Source of the DNA: Campylobacter sp. RM5004
GTDB taxonomy: Bacteria > Campylobacterota > Campylobacteria > Campylobacterales > Campylobacteraceae
Assembly (NCBI RefSeq): GCF_022369455.1
Contig: NZ_CP059599.1
Span: 1,578,409-1,642,408 of the forward strand
Length of the DNA stretch: 64,000 bases
Direction of reading: 5' to 3'
Position numbers and translations under genes: made by a program. The notes beneath the pieces were generated by a model. The model ran no database searches, was not told the origin of the DNA, and saw only the letters and a list, made by a program, of their open reading frames with translations. The number at the start of each line of letters is the position of its first letter. Positions within the stretch are counted from its first letter, which is position 1. Positions 33,735 to 43,795 of this stretch are shown piece after piece.

Positions 33735-36128
33735 ATGGCAATTTCAAGAAGAACTTTTCTTAAAGGTTCAGCAGTTGCAGCAGGTGCAATCTCTAGCCAT
33801 ATGAGTGCTGCTACAAACTTTTATGATATTAAAAAAATCCCACACGCTACACATTTTGGTGCATTTACCGCAGATGTAAATAGCGAAGGACAAGTAATCA
33901 ACCTTACTCCACACGAAAGCGACAAAAATCCAAGCGTAATTACAAAAGCTATTATTGATAGAACATATTCTGATACAAGAATTAAATATCCTTGCGTTAG
34001 AAAAAGCTTCTTAGAAGGTAAAAATCGCCCAGATTTAAGAGGTCGTGAGCCTTTCGTTCGTGTAACTTGGGAAAAAGCACTTGACTTGCTTTATAAAAAA
34101 TTAAAAGAAACAAAACCTGAAAATATCTTCAACGCTAGTTATGGTGGTTGGGGTCATGTTGGCTTACTACACAACTGCAACGCAGTAGCAGGTAGATTTT
34201 TTAACACCGTTTTAGGCGGAGCAATAGGCACTGATGGCGAATATAGTAACGGAGCAGCTGGTAGAGTAAATACTGCTATCGCAGGTGATTTGGAAGTTTA
34301 TAGCCTACAAACAAACTATGAGCAAATGATTAAAAATTGCGAAGTTTATGTAATGTGGGGTTGCGATATTTATAAAGACAATCAAATAGATTATAAAGTA
34401 GCAAATCGTGAAAACGATGAGTGGCTTAAAAAATACGCAGCATCAAATATTAAGTTCATAAACATTGACCCACAATACACAAAAGCTGCAGAAATCACAA
34501 AAGCAGAATGGATAAAAATCGTTCCAAATACTGACGTAGCAATGATTTTAGGAATGTGCCATTATCTATATAAGAGCGGAAAATATGATAAAGATTTCAT
34601 AGCAAAATATACAGATGGATTTGATAAGTTTTTACCATATTTATTAGGAAAAACTGATGGTGTTGAAAAAACTCCTGAATGGGCTGCAAAAATTTGCGGT
34701 ATTGATGCAGCAAAAATCAAAGAACTTTGTAATTTATTCGTTAGCAAAAGAACATTCCTAGCAGGTAACTGGGCAAATCAAAGAGCACATCATGGAGAAC
34801 AAGCTGACTGGGCTATCATAACTCTTGCTTGCATGATAGGACAAGTTGGACTTGCTGGTGGTGGATTTGGATTTTCTATGCATTATTGCTCAGCTGGTGG
34901 AGCATTTAGTGGTGCATTACTTCCTGTTGGTCTTCCACAAGGAAAAAATAATATTAATATAAATATTCCTGCAAGCCGTGTAAGTGAAGCGATTTTAAAT
35001 CCAAATAAAACTATTAATTTTAAAGGTAAAACTTTCACATATCCAGATATTAAAATGTTCTATGTTGCAGGTGCAAGCGTTTTAGGACATCACCCAAATA
35101 CAAATGAATTAATTTATGCTTTAAGAAAGCTTGATACCGTAGTAGTTCATGAACCATGGTGGACTCCGATGGCAAAAATGGCTGATATAGTAATCCCTGC
35201 TACAACTACACTTGAGCGTGATGATATAAGCTTTGGTGGTTCATACTCACAAGATTGGGTTTATGCTATGAAAAAAGTAATCGAGCCTGTATATGAAAGC
35301 CGCAATGATTACGATGTATTCTACGAATTAGCAAAGAGATTTGGCGAAAGAGAATTAGCTAAGTTTAGCGGTGGTAAAAAAGATCATTTAGAATGGATTA
35401 GAAGCTTTTATGAAAAAAGCGATTGTATAAATGAAATGGAATTTGATGAGTTCTGGGAAAAAGGCTCACTTCACTTTAAAGCTCCAAAAGAAGCTTACGA
35501 ATATGTTCGCCACGCTGATTTTAGAAAAGATCCAGTAAATAACAAACTAGCAACAGAAAGTGGAAAATTCCAAATCTATTCACAAAAATTTGCTGATTAT
35601 AACCTACCTGATTTCAAAGGTCATGTAACTTGGTTTGAACCAGCTGAGTATTTAGGAAATAAAGATTTAAGCAAAAAATTCCCATTCCACTTACTAAGCC
35701 CACACCCAAGATATAGAATCCACTCTCAACTTGATAACACTTGGATAAGAGATTTATACAAAATCCAAGGTCGTGAGCCAGTAGTAATTAACACAGAAGA
35801 TGCTAAAAAACTTGGTATTAAACACGGAGAAGTTGTAGAAGTTTATAACAATCGTGGAAGATTACTTGCAGGTGCTTATGTAAGCGATAATATTAGAAGT
35901 GGCGTTATAGCTATTCAAGAAGGTGCTTGGTATGATCCAGAAGATGACAAAGACAACGCAAGATGTAATCAAGGCCATGTGAATGTACTAACATCTTCAA
36001 GACCAACTTCGCAAATGGCACAAGCAACAAGCGTAAATACATGCTTAGTAGCTATTAAAAAACTTGATGCTAACGAAGTGGTAAAACCATATAAAAACAT
36101 AACACCACCAACTATTATAGGAGCGTAA
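33735..36128 (+). CDS. torA: TorA/DMSO-reductase-family N- or S-oxide reductase, Tat-exported
   Basis: This 797-residue periplasmic molybdoenzyme reduces TMAO or DMSO as terminal electron acceptor. The Tat signal is SRRTFLKG (R5-R6), then a hydrophobic run and cleavage near SAA. The N-terminus lacks the four-cysteine Fe-S motif of formate or nitrate enzymes, and the molybdenum ligand is Ser171 in GEYSNGAAG, both as in TorA/BisC-type reductases. The C-terminal fold closes over bis-MGD. It corresponds to Cj0264c. A cytochrome gene follows 3 bp later. A strong AAAGGAGAA precedes the ATG. Confidence 0.93.
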   Translation: MAISRRTFLKGSAVAAGAISSHMSAATNFYDIKKIPHATHFGAFTADVNSEGQVINLTPHESDKNPSVITKAIIDRTYSDTRIKYPCVRKSFLEGKNRPDLRGREPFVRVTWEKALDLLYKKLKETKPENIFNASYGGWGHVGLLHNCNAVAGRFFNTVLGGAIGTDGEYSNGAAGRVNTAIAGDLEVYSLQTNYEQMIKNCEVYVMWGCDIYKDNQIDYKVANRENDEWLKKYAASNIKFINIDPQYTKAAEITKAEWIKIVPNTDVAMILGMCHYLYKSGKYDKDFIAKYTDGFDKFLPYLLGKTDGVEKTPEWAAKICGIDAAKIKELCNLFVSKRTFLAGNWANQRAHHGEQADWAIITLACMIGQVGLAGGGFGFSMHYCSAGGAFSGALLPVGLPQGKNNININIPASRVSEAILNPNKTINFKGKTFTYPDIKMFYVAGASVLGHHPNTNELIYALRKLDTVVVHEPWWTPMAKMADIVIPATTTLERDDISFGGSYSQDWVYAMKKVIEPVYESRNDYDVFYELAKRFGERELAKFSGGKKDHLEWIRSFYEKSDCINEMEFDEFWEKGSLHFKAPKEAYEYVRHADFRKDPVNNKLATESGKFQIYSQKFADYNLPDFKGHVTWFEPAEYLGNKDLSKKFPFHLLSPHPRYRIHSQLDNTWIRDLYKIQGREPVVINTEDAKKLGIKHGEVVEVYNNRGRLLAGAYVSDNIRSGVIAIQEGAWYDPEDDKDNARCNQGHVNVLTSSRPTSQMAQATSVNTCLVAIKKLDANEVVKPYKNITPPTIIGA

Positions 36129-36131
36129 AAA

Positions 36132-36713
36132 ATGAAAAAAATTATAGGACTTAGTTTAGCAGCTGCATCATTATTTGCTTACCAACCTGATTATAAGCAA
36201 ATATTTTTACCAACTCCTGCAAAAATGGAAGCAGTAAAGCAAGTTTTTGCAAAAGATGTAAGATTTATCTTAGATGAAAAAGTAGCAATGCTAGATGATA
36301 ATAAAAAAGAAATAGGAACAATTTTTGAAGGCACTCAAGTAAAATTACTAGAAACTAAAGGCGATTTAAGTAAGGTTAGCGTTGCGGGTGAAGTTGTAGG
36401 AGATAAATTAGCTTTTAGTAAAGATGGAGAATTTATTTACCTAGTTAGCAAAAGTGCTAAGCCTGAAATGAGCTTTTGGGTAAAATCTAGCTCTTTAACA
36501 AGCGATAAAGATGCAGCATTTGAAGGCGTTGAAGTATTTTATTATGATTCATGCACGAGTTGTCACGCAGCTCATGCTCCTAGCGAACACGCACTTGATG
36601 AGTGGGACGCATATTTAGGTGCAATGCAAATGAACGCAAAAATCACTGACGAGCAAAAAGATAGAATATTACGCTACATGCAAGCACATTCAAGTAACGG
36701 TGCATTTAAATAA
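36132..36713 (+). CDS. Monohaem c-type cytochrome, electron donor to TorA
   Basis: This 193-residue periplasmic protein has a Sec signal (MKKIIGLSLAAASLFA). A beta-rich domain (about 40-125) resembles the SH3-like C-terminal part of TorC. The haem motif SCTSCH (C141, C144, H145) is followed by a helical segment with methionines. Its position right after the reductase matches Cj0265c. In E. coli TorC is pentahaem; here only the C-terminal single-haem part is present, so electrons probably come from another cytochrome. Confidence 0.9.
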   Translation: MKKIIGLSLAAASLFAYQPDYKQIFLPTPAKMEAVKQVFAKDVRFILDEKVAMLDDNKKEIGTIFEGTQVKLLETKGDLSKVSVAGEVVGDKLAFSKDGEFIYLVSKSAKPEMSFWVKSSSLTSDKDAAFEGVEVFYYDSCTSCHAAHAPSEHALDEWDAYLGAMQMNAKITDEQKDRILRYMQAHSSNGAFK

Positions 36714-36734
36714 AACTTATAGGAATTTCTTTTG

Positions 36735-36786
36735 AAATTCCTATTTCAAATTCTTGTGAATTTTAAAAGAATTTGAAATAGGAATT
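36735..36786 (+). terminator. Inverted repeat pair (copies 15 and 16), terminator-like
   Basis: A plus copy (36735-36753, exact) and a minus copy (36769-36786, exact core) form a stem of about 18 bp after the cytochrome gene. An additional half-repeat, AGGAATTTCTTTTGAAATTCCT at 36721-36742, makes a competing hairpin. Copy 16 runs into the -35 region of the next promoter. Confidence 0.65.
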
Positions 36787-36811
36787 AAGATTTTTGTAAT
36801 ATGTCCGATTT
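36785..36811 (+). promoter_or_regulatory. Sigma-28 (FliA)-like promoter of EF-hand gene
   Basis: TTAA (36785-36788), 15 bases, then TCCGATTT (36804-36811). This fits the flagellar sigma-28 pattern TAAA-N15-GCCGATAA, with an imperfect -35. The -10 and the following leader (through AGCATTA) are almost identical to those upstream of the paralog at 45196. Confidence 0.6.
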
Positions 36812-36837
36812 AAAGCAATAAGCATTAAGGAAATTTT

Positions 36838-37788
36838 ATGAAAATAGACATCTCGCAAGTAAAAAACACTCCAATAGCTAACAAAAGCGATATAAAAAGC
36901 AAAGAATTAAGCACTGATGAAACAAATAAATTAAATGCAAGTATTACTTCAAATTCTTTTAGCTTTAAGACAAATAAAGAACAAGATTACAATGTATTTT
37001 TTAGACTTGATAAAGATAATATCGGAGTAAAACTTAGCGAAAGCAATATAAATAGATTAAAAGACTTTTTTAGTGAAGATAATTTTATTAATACTAATAA
37101 AGGCATTATTTTAGATAAAGATGCAGCAAGTTTTGTAGCTGGTTGGTTTGCTGATGTAGCGTATAAAAGAAACTACCTTGCAGCTGATAAAGATAACGAT
37201 GGAGAAATTACGGCTTATGAAGCTTGGGATTTATTTGATTTAGTCAATGTAAATTATGAAGTAGCACAAGATAAAAATAAAGAATATTTTTTAAAGGCAA
37301 CAAATATAGATGAAACTTATGTTTCAAATAGAACAGCAAATAGTATTGAAGGCAAATCTGATTTAAGTAAAGCATTAGATATTGTGATAAATTGGGACAA
37401 AGACTTAGATGGTAAGGTAACAGCAAGTGAGTATTGGAACACTGATAAGGATTATTTAGATGAGTTTGGGATTGCATACTATGAAGATAATCAGCCTTTT
37501 ATGAGTATTCCTAGAGTTAATATCTTAGCAAGTATAGAAAAATTAAAAGAAAAAGAATTAAAAGAAATAAAAAAAATAACAACCTTAGAGAAATTAAACA
37601 CTCAAGGTCAAGATGCGCTTAATGATGATGAAAAGAAACTCTTAAAAGATTTTTCTATAAATCTTAATATAAGCGAAGATAAATTAAAGGATTTAATTAG
37701 TAGCGATAAATTAAAAGATTTTATATCTTATACAAAAGACTTTATAAATGAACTTAGCGAAATAAAATTGCTTGATATAAAAGTCTAA
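36838..37788 (+). CDS. EF-hand protein with two canonical calcium loops, unknown function
   Basis: This 316-residue protein without signal peptide or membrane helix carries two standard EF-hand loops: residues 117-128 (DKDNDGEITAYE) and 187-198 (DKDLDGKVTASE). N-terminal residues 44-55 (KTNKEQDYNVFF) and the region to residue 115 are strongly conserved with the 288-1247 protein. The last 50 residues are nearly the same as in the 44768-45196 protein. A sigma-28-like promoter precedes it and AAGGAAA is its ribosome site. A secreted, flagellum-coregulated role is possible but untested. Confidence 0.82.
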   Translation: MKIDISQVKNTPIANKSDIKSKELSTDETNKLNASITSNSFSFKTNKEQDYNVFFRLDKDNIGVKLSESNINRLKDFFSEDNFINTNKGIILDKDAASFVAGWFADVAYKRNYLAADKDNDGEITAYEAWDLFDLVNVNYEVAQDKNKEYFLKATNIDETYVSNRTANSIEGKSDLSKALDIVINWDKDLDGKVTASEYWNTDKDYLDEFGIAYYEDNQPFMSIPRVNILASIEKLKEKELKEIKKITTLEKLNTQGQDALNDDEKKLLKDFSINLNISEDKLKDLISSDKLKDFISYTKDFINELSEIKLLDIKV

Positions 37789-37818
37789 TTCCGATTTTAA
37801 GAATTTGAAATAGGAATT
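37787..37818 (+). terminator. Hairpin with repeat copy 17
   Basis: The exact minus-orientation core copy (37801-37818) pairs with a partial AATTCCGATTTT (37788-37799) just after the EF-hand gene stop. Only about 10 of 12 bases pair. It sits between convergent genes. Confidence 0.5.
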
Positions 37819-37821
37819 AGC

Positions 37822-38574
37822 TTAATCTAAAATAATAACTTCACATTCAAGCAATATATTAAAATGCTTATATACCTCATCTTTTGCTAAATTTATAAGA
37901 TAATTTGCATCGTTAAAACTTGCTTTATTAAAATTGATTAAAAAGTTTGCATGTATTTCGCTAATTTTTGCTCCGCCTTTAATCTTGCCTTTAAGTCCAG
38001 CCTTATCAATCAACGCACCAGCACTAAAACCACTTGGATTTTTAAAAATACTGCCAAAACTAAAGCCCTTTGGCTGATTTGCTCTCATTTTGCTAAATTG
38101 CTCTACTAATTCTTGCTTAAAACCTTTTTCAAGCTTTAGCCTGATTGCATAAATTGTGCCTTTAATATCACTGCTTCTATATGAAAAATTCGGCATTATC
38201 CATTCATTATCAACATTTACTTCTAAAATGTAGTTTTTAATCTCAGTTTCTTTCATACCAGCATTCATTTTTGTAATACCACCCATTTGACCTGGTAAAT
38301 GCGATAAAAACTCCAAACCTGTGAAATCATTTTTCTTACAATAATTAAAAATCTTATATGAGTTTGTCTTAGCTCCGATTTCTAAATAATCCTTGCAATC
38401 TTTTATATAATCAAAACAATCATCTAAAATCGCTAAGTTTTTTGGCTTATTTATTAGCAAATTACTTGCATTGCCTATCACAAAACAATCGGTTTTTACT
38501 CTTTCATTTAGCACTTTTACTTCACAAGCGTCGCCTATTCTTACGCTTGAATATTTTGAAAAATCAATTATCAT
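37822..38574 (-). CDS. murB: UDP-N-acetylenolpyruvoylglucosamine reductase
   Basis: This 250-residue FAD enzyme makes UDP-MurNAc. Visible are the FAD-binding NASNLLINK, the LEFLSHLPGQMGGITKMNAGM block and the SYRSSDIKG motif, and the catalytic Ser in PKGFSFGSIFKNP. The protein is shorter than E. coli MurB, as in other Campylobacterota. Its start overlaps the DivIC-like gene by 11 bp. Convergent with the EF-hand gene. Confidence 0.92.
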   Translation of the reverse strand: MIIDFSKYSSVRIGDACEVKVLNERVKTDCFVIGNASNLLINKPKNLAILDDCFDYIKDCKDYLEIGAKTNSYKIFNYCKKNDFTGLEFLSHLPGQMGGITKMNAGMKETEIKNYILEVNVDNEWIMPNFSYRSSDIKGTIYAIRLKLEKGFKQELVEQFSKMRANQPKGFSFGSIFKNPSGFSAGALIDKAGLKGKIKGGAKISEIHANFLINFNKASFNDANYLINLAKDEVYKHFNILLECEVIILD

Positions 38575-38833
38575 AATCGCCTTGAATGCTTAGTAATTCA
38601 AAATAATCTTTTTGTAATTGTGCGTTAGTTTTGTTTAATTCGTGTATTTGATATTTTAATTTTTCTATTCTAGTATCAAGCACCATTATTGTCTCTATTG
38701 ATGATTTAGAAAACAAAATCGTAAAAAGTCCAAAAAATACAATAATTACATAAAGGGCAATTTCTAAAATGCCCTTTGTAAAAATCCTAAATTTAGACTT
38801 TTTATAATTATTATTTTCTAATAATTCTTGCAT
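38564..38833 (-). CDS. DivIC/FtsB-like septum protein
   Basis: This 89-residue bitopic protein has a basic cytosolic tail (about 1-20), one membrane helix (about 22-43, GILEIALYVIIVFFGLFTILF), then a coiled coil (about 52-85). This is the make-up of FtsB/DivIC septum-formation proteins. The sequence match is short, so the name is tentative. It lies between eno (one shared base) and murB, as in C. jejuni. Confidence 0.7.
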   Translation of the reverse strand: MQELLENNNYKKSKFRIFTKGILEIALYVIIVFFGLFTILFSKSSIETIMVLDTRIEKLKYQIHELNKTNAQLQKDYFELLSIQGDYDN

Positions 38834-40038
38834 TAAAACCCTGCTTCAATTTCTAATAATCTATTATATTTTGCAGTTCTTTCGCCTCTTGCAGGTGCTC
38901 CTGTTTTAATATACTTACAACACATTGCAAAATCTGCTATGAAATTATCTTCGCTCTCGCCACTTCTATGACTCATTATAGCGTTATAATTATTTGCACG
39001 AGCTAGTTTTATCGCATCAATTGTTTGAGAGATTGTGCCTATTTGATTTGGCTTAATTAATATTGCATTTGCCATACCTTCATCAATGCCTTTTTGAAGT
39101 AATTTCACATTAGTAACAAATAAATCATCTCCTACTAATTGAGTTCTTGAACCTATTTTCTTAGTTAGATTAATCCAGCCATCATAATCTTGCTCAGCAA
39201 GTGCATCTTCAATACTTAAAATAGGATATTTTAAGAGTTTTTCATACTCGTTTATCATCTCATCACTGCTTAGTTTTTTGCCTTCATAAGAATAAAAACC
39301 ATCGCTATAAAGCTCACTTGCAGCCACATCTAAAGCTAGATTTATCTTACCACTAAATCCTGCTTTATTAATAGCTTCAAGTAATAATTCAATAGCTTCT
39401 TCATTGCTATTTAGATTTGGAGCAAAGCCACCTTCATCTCCTAGTGCTGTGCTTAAGCCTTTTTTCTTTAAAATATCTTTTAAAGTATGATATGTAATTG
39501 CACTTGCGAATAATTTTTCTTTAAATGTATCAAAGCCTGTTGGAAGTAGCATAAACTCTTGAATGTCTATATTATTATCTGCATGAGCTCCGCCGTTTAA
39601 TACATTTAGCATAGGGGTTGGAAGATTTGTAAATTCTCCACATAAATATCTATAAAGTGGCAAATTGCAAGCATTAGCAGCTGCTTTTGCAACTGCCATT
39701 GATACTCCTAATACCGCATTTGCACCTAAGCTTGAATAATTATTAGTCCCATCAACAGCTAATAAATGCTCATCTATTTCTCTTTGATTTAACACATTTT
39801 TACCGATAATTCCAGCACCAACATGTTTTGCATTATTTACTGCTTTACTTACGCTTTTACCGAAAAAATAACTACCGCCATCTCTTAATTCTAAAGCTTC
39901 ATTAATCCCAGTACTAGCCCCACTTGGAACTATTGCTTCACCACATATTCCGTTTTCTAAAACAACTTTTACTTTAACGCTAGGATTACCCCTACTATCT
40001 AGCACCTCAAGCGCATCAATCTTCGCTACTTTCACCAA
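38833..40038 (-). CDS. eno: Enolase
   Basis: This 401-residue glycolytic/gluconeogenic enzyme interconverts 2-phosphoglycerate and PEP. The N-terminal [11 protein letters not shown], the metal ligands in [23 protein letters not shown] and [10 protein letters not shown], the catalytic lysine in [10 protein letters not shown], and the signature SHRSGESED are all present. It is shorter than E. coli enolase by about 30 residues at the C-terminal side, in line with related Campylobacterota. It overlaps recA by 23 bp. Confidence 0.96.
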   Translation of the reverse strand: MVKVAKIDALEVLDSRGNPSVKVKVVLENGICGEAIVPSGASTGINEALELRDGGSYFFGKSVSKAVNNAKHVGAGIIGKNVLNQREIDEHLLAVDGTNNYSSLGANAVLGVSMAVAKAAANACNLPLYRYLCGEFTNLPTPMLNVLNGGAHADNNIDIQEFMLLPTGFDTFKEKLFASAITYHTLKDILKKKGLSTALGDEGGFAPNLNSNEEAIELLLEAINKAGFSGKINLALDVAASELYSDGFYSYEGKKLSSDEMINEYEKLLKYPILSIEDALAEQDYDGWINLTKKIGSRTQLVGDDLFVTNVKLLQKGIDEGMANAILIKPNQIGTISQTIDAIKLARANNYNAIMSHRSGESEDNFIADFAMCCKYIKTGAPARGERTAKYNRLLEIEAGF

Positions 40039-41071
40039 AATCTCCTTCTAATGTAATATCATCACCTATGCTTGCTTTAATTTTTTCTGCAATTTCATTT
40101 GCTATTTCTTTGTTTTCTTTTAAGAATATCTTAGCGTTTTCTCTACCTTGACCTAACTTGCTTCCACCATAGCTAAGCCAAGCACCGCTTTTATCAATAA
40201 TATCAAGCTTAATTCCATAATCAATTAGCTCACCCTCATAGCTAATTCCTTCGCCAAACATGATATCAAATTCCGCTGTTTTAAATGGAGGCGCAACCTT
40301 GTTTTTAACAATCTTAGCTTTAGTTCTATTTCCGATAGGCTCTTCACCTTGTTTTAATGTAGCTACTTTTCTAATATCAATTCTAACACTAGCATAAAAC
40401 TTAAGTGCATTTCCACCTGTTGTAGTTTCTGGACTTCCGTAACCCATTTGACCGATTTTCATACGAATTTGGTTTATGAAAATTACCATTGAATTCATCT
40501 TGCTAACAACTGAAGTAAGCTTTCTTAAAGCTTGGCTCATTAATCTTGCTTGAAGACCTACATGAGTATCGCCCATCTCTCCATCAATTTCAGCCTTAGG
40601 AGTAAGTGCTGCAACGCTATCGACTATTATTAATTCAACTGCACCACTACTTGCTAAACGCTCTACAATCTCAAGCGCTTCTTCACCGCAACTTGGTTGG
40701 CTTACTAATAAATCATCAATATTTACACCTAGATTTTTTGCATAAACAGGATCAAGTGCGTGTTCAGCATCAATAAAAGCACACGTGCAACCCATTTTCT
40801 GAGCTGATGCAACTATTTGAAGAGTTAGAGTTGTTTTACCACTACTTTCAGGTCCATAGATTTCAATTATTCTTCCTTTTGGAACTCCACCAATTCCTAA
40901 AGCCATATCAAGCCCAAGCGAACCTGTGCTAATTGGCTCAGCCTTTACGATAGGCTTATCACCAAATCTAACAATAGCACCTTCTCCACAAGCTTTATTA
41001 ATGCCTTTAAGTGCGGCTTCTAGGGCTTTTGCTTTATCATCAATTATTGTTGTTTCTTTTGCTTTTGCCAT
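40016..41071 (-). CDS. recA: DNA recombinase RecA
   Basis: This 351-residue strand-exchange ATPase is complete. Walker A is GPESSGKTT (near residues 71-79), Walker B is [10 protein letters not shown], the L1/L2 regions are MSQALRKL and [27 protein letters not shown], and the acidic C-terminal tail ends [19 protein letters not shown] precedes the start. It is relevant to the uptake-sequence hypothesis because RecA integrates transformed DNA. Confidence 0.97.
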   Translation of the reverse strand: MAKAKETTIIDDKAKALEAALKGINKACGEGAIVRFGDKPIVKAEPISTGSLGLDMALGIGGVPKGRIIEIYGPESSGKTTLTLQIVASAQKMGCTCAFIDAEHALDPVYAKNLGVNIDDLLVSQPSCGEEALEIVERLASSGAVELIIVDSVAALTPKAEIDGEMGDTHVGLQARLMSQALRKLTSVVSKMNSMVIFINQIRMKIGQMGYGSPETTTGGNALKFYASVRIDIRKVATLKQGEEPIGNRTKAKIVKNKVAPPFKTAEFDIMFGEGISYEGELIDYGIKLDIIDKSGAWLSYGGSKLGQGRENAKIFLKENKEIANEIAEKIKASIGDDITLEGDFGESSED

Positions 41072-41085
41072 ACCTTTCCTTTTAA

Positions 41086-42255
41086 TTAATTCTTTAATTT
41101 GATTTTTAACCTAAGATTATAAATAAATAATAATATCGCTAAAAATGAAGCGATTAAAAAAGCATCTCTTGGATGATGTAAATTAAATATATTTTCTAAT
41201 ATTTCATCAATCAAAGGACTTGCAAATTGTCCGCTAAATGTTGCAATACTAGCTATCGCCATATTTGTAGCTAGATTTTGCTTTTTACTTCTTGTGCTAA
41301 TTTGAGAAAATAAAAACGGCAGAGTAAATCCAACTGCAAGACCATTTAAAATAGCTGCAATAATTCCTATAATTAGCATTATATTAATACCTAAAATACT
41401 AAAAGGTTCATCTAATCTAATAGAAAATAAAGAAAACGCCAAAATATAAAGAATTGCACCTGTAATTTTTATCTTTGTTCTAATTTTTTTAATCAAGGCT
41501 TGAAGTTTCATTGAAGCAATTGCACCAAATAAACCATTAAGCCCCATAATAACACCGATAAAACTTGCACTTATGATTTGCTCTTTTTGATAAATTATAG
41601 AAAAATTATTAGTGAAGTTAAAAAATAAAACTTGCATAAAAAATAAATTAATATAAATTCCGCTTAGGTTTTTTACATTTCTTAAATCTAATTTCTTTTC
41701 TTTTTGTGCGATTATTATTTTAGGTAAAAAAATCATATTTAAAATAAATAAAACTAAAGCAAAAAGATATATTAAAAAACTATATTGCCAAGAAATTGAA
41801 GCTAAAAACCCAGAAAAGCTAACGGTAATTACTGCACCTAATTGATTGCACATTGCACTAAGTCCCATTAATTTTCCTTGCTCTTCTTTTTTAAACAAAA
41901 AACCAAGCAATGAAACGCTAAGTGGCATTAAAAATCCAGTTCCAAGTCCTAAAATTGCTCTACAAAATAAAACTTGATAAATATTATCTAAAAAAAACGG
42001 ACTAATACCACCTACAATAAATAATGTAAATCCTATAAAGGCAAGTTGTTTGACATTTAAAAAATTAGCTAATTTTGCAAAAACAAGACTAGATAAAATA
42101 ATGAAAAGCGATGGCAAAGTAATAATTAATTTTATTAAAATTTCATCTTCACTAGCAAAGTGCTTAGCAATTAGACCTAATGCAGGTGCAACAGCAGCTC
42201 CACCAGTAACGGTTGCTAAAGAAATACTTAAGATTGAGATTTTTAGCATATTCAT
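41086..42255 (-). CDS. MFS transporter
   Basis: This 389-residue protein has about 12 hydrophobic helices in the usual 6+6 arrangement of the major facilitator superfamily. Between helices 2 and 3 is a diverged motif [17 protein letters not shown] is typical of drug:H+ antiporters. The substrate cannot be read from sequence; drug or sugar efflux is possible. It is divergent from thyX and ends 14 bp before the recA start. Confidence 0.8.
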   Translation of the reverse strand: MNMLKISILSISLATVTGGAAVAPALGLIAKHFASEDEILIKLIITLPSLFIILSSLVFAKLANFLNVKQLAFIGFTLFIVGGISPFFLDNIYQVLFCRAILGLGTGFLMPLSVSLLGFLFKKEEQGKLMGLSAMCNQLGAVITVSFSGFLASISWQYSFLIYLFALVLFILNMIFLPKIIIAQKEKKLDLRNVKNLSGIYINLFFMQVLFFNFTNNFSIIYQKEQIISASFIGVIMGLNGLFGAIASMKLQALIKKIRTKIKITGAILYILAFSLFSIRLDEPFSILGINIMLIIGIIAAILNGLAVGFTLPFLFSQISTRSKKQNLATNMAIASIATFSGQFASPLIDEILENIFNLHHPRDAFLIASFLAILLFIYNLRLKIKLKN

Positions 42256-42286
42256 TGAAGTTTCCTTAAGATTTATATAAAAAAAC

Positions 42287-42292
42287 TATAAT
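42287..42292 (+). promoter_or_regulatory. -10 box for thyX
   Basis: TATAAT after an A-rich tract, 27 bp upstream of the thyX start in the divergent gap. Confidence 0.5.
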
Positions 42293-42318
42293 GAAAAAAA
42301 TCAAATTAAAGGCAAATA

Positions 42319-42942
42319 ATGAGAATTACACTACTAAATCACACCCCGTTAAATATATGCTCTCATGCTATGAGAACTTGTTGGCAAAGTTTTGATAAAG
42401 GTGATAATGGCGGAGAAAAAGACTGCGAATTAATCAATCGTATAGGTAATATTTATAAGCATTCAAGCACTTTAGAGCATTTGCATTATAATTTCTATAT
42501 CCAAGGCATTTCAAGAGCATGCTTGCAAGAATTAGCAAGACATAGAATGGCAAGTTTATCTGTAAAAAGCACTAGATATACATTAAAAGAACTAAGAAAT
42601 GAAAGTGAGTTTAAGGAATTTGATTTTGCTAACGCTCAAAGATATATTGTGCTAACTGGAAATCGCTTGGTTGATAATGCTAGTATTTGTGCTTTAGAAA
42701 AATTAAGAATTATTTTAAATGCTGAAGGTATGACACAAGATATTGCAAAATATGCCCTACCAGAATGCTATAAAACTGAGCTTACTTGGAGTATAAATGC
42801 AAGAGCTTTACAAAATTTTTTAACTCTTAGAACAAGTAAAGCCGCATTAAAAGAGATTAGAGAACTTGCATTTAATATTTATGAAGCTTTACCTAAAGAG
42901 CATAAATTTATTTTCAAAGGTTGCTTAAATGAAGCAAATTAG
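42319..42942 (+). CDS. thyX: Flavin-dependent thymidylate synthase
   Basis: This 207-residue ThyX converts dUMP to dTMP using methylene-THF, FAD and NADPH. The diagnostic motif at residues 74-87 is RHRMASLSVKSTRY, with the dUMP-binding arginines and the activating serine. HLHYNFYIQGISRACLQEL supplies the FAD histidine. It overlaps the next gene by 14 bp. ThyX is the only thymidylate synthase type known for Campylobacter and is essential there. Confidence 0.95.
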   Translation: MRITLLNHTPLNICSHAMRTCWQSFDKGDNGGEKDCELINRIGNIYKHSSTLEHLHYNFYIQGISRACLQELARHRMASLSVKSTRYTLKELRNESEFKEFDFANAQRYIVLTGNRLVDNASICALEKLRIILNAEGMTQDIAKYALPECYKTELTWSINARALQNFLTLRTSKAALKEIRELAFNIYEALPKEHKFIFKGCLNEAN

Positions 42943-43795
42943 TCTTGCTCATAGCCCTGATGCTGATGATATTTTTATGTATGCAGCAATCCGCTATGGT
43001 TGGATAAGTTCAGAGTTTAATTACACTAGCATTGCTGATGATATTGAGACCTTAAACAAAGCAAGTTTAAATAATATTTATGATGTTTGTGCGATTTCTT
43101 TTGCTGTGTATCCAAAAATACAAAGTGAATATGCATTGCTAAGATGTGCAACAAGCTTTGGCAATGGCTATGGACCAAAATTAATCACTCTAAAAGATAA
43201 GGTTTTAAAGCCTAATTTTAAAGTTGCTTTAAGTGGAGAAAACACCACAAATGCTCTTTTATTTCGCTTAAAATATCCAAATGCAAGAATAACATATATG
43301 AATTTTTTAGATATTCAAAATGCTGTTTTAGATGGCAGTGTTGATGCTGGGGTATTAATACATGAGAGTATTCTTAATTATAGTGATAAACTTAGGGTTG
43401 AATGTGAGATTTGGGATATTTGGGCTGAGTTTTGCAAGGCTGAGTGTGGCGAAGTTTTAAGCTTACCCCTTGGTGGAATGGCAATTCGTAGGTCTTTAAT
43501 GCTAAGTGATGCAATTAAGATTGAAAATGAACTAACTCGTGCAGTAGAAGTTGCTACTAAAAATAAAACTTCATTAAGTCGCATTTTGCTTAGTAAAAAC
43601 GAAGTTAGAGTAAATGAAGCTGAGCTTAATAAATATCTAAGCCTTTATGCAAATGATGAGAGTATAAGCCTAAGCGATGAGCAAATAAAATCTCTTGATA
43701 TATTATTTAAACTAGGAGAAAAACTAGGATTTAGTCCTTGTAAAACAAAGGATAATTTAATCCCAACAGAATACGAAGGATTAAGAAATTCATGA
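42929..43795 (+). CDS. mqnD: Menaquinone biosynthesis protein, MqnD-like (1,4-dihydroxy-6-naphthoate synthase)
   Basis: This 288-residue protein of the MqnA/MqnD family has a periplasmic-binding-protein fold but acts in the cytosol on the futalosine-route intermediate. The start LAHSPDADDIFMYAAI fits MqnD better than MqnA. Conserved positions include SFAVYPKI and the LPLGGMAIRR segment, which contributes the catalytic pocket. The ORF overlaps thyX by 14 bp and the next gene by 4 bp. With mqnP at 13.5 kb it indicates futalosine-dependent menaquinone synthesis. Confidence 0.85.
   Translation: MKQISLAHSPDADDIFMYAAIRYGWISSEFNYTSIADDIETLNKASLNNIYDVCAISFAVYPKIQSEYALLRCATSFGNGYGPKLITLKDKVLKPNFKVALSGENTTNALLFRLKYPNARITYMNFLDIQNAVLDGSVDAGVLIHESILNYSDKLRVECEIWDIWAEFCKAECGEVLSLPLGGMAIRRSLMLSDAIKIENELTRAVEVATKNKTSLSRILLSKNEVRVNEAELNKYLSLYANDESISLSDEQIKSLDILFKLGEKLGFSPCKTKDNLIPTEYEGLRNS

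Noticed and set aside
37244-37477. Minus-strand open frame of 77 codons inside the EF-hand gene
   Set aside because: It is opposite a gene with clear EF-hand motifs, has no ribosome site and its translation is low-complexity Leu/Tyr/His, typical of a shadow frame.
42611-42630. Repeat-like GAATTTGATTTTGC in thyX
   Set aside because: It has the first half only and lacks the AGGAATT end, so it is not counted as a family member.
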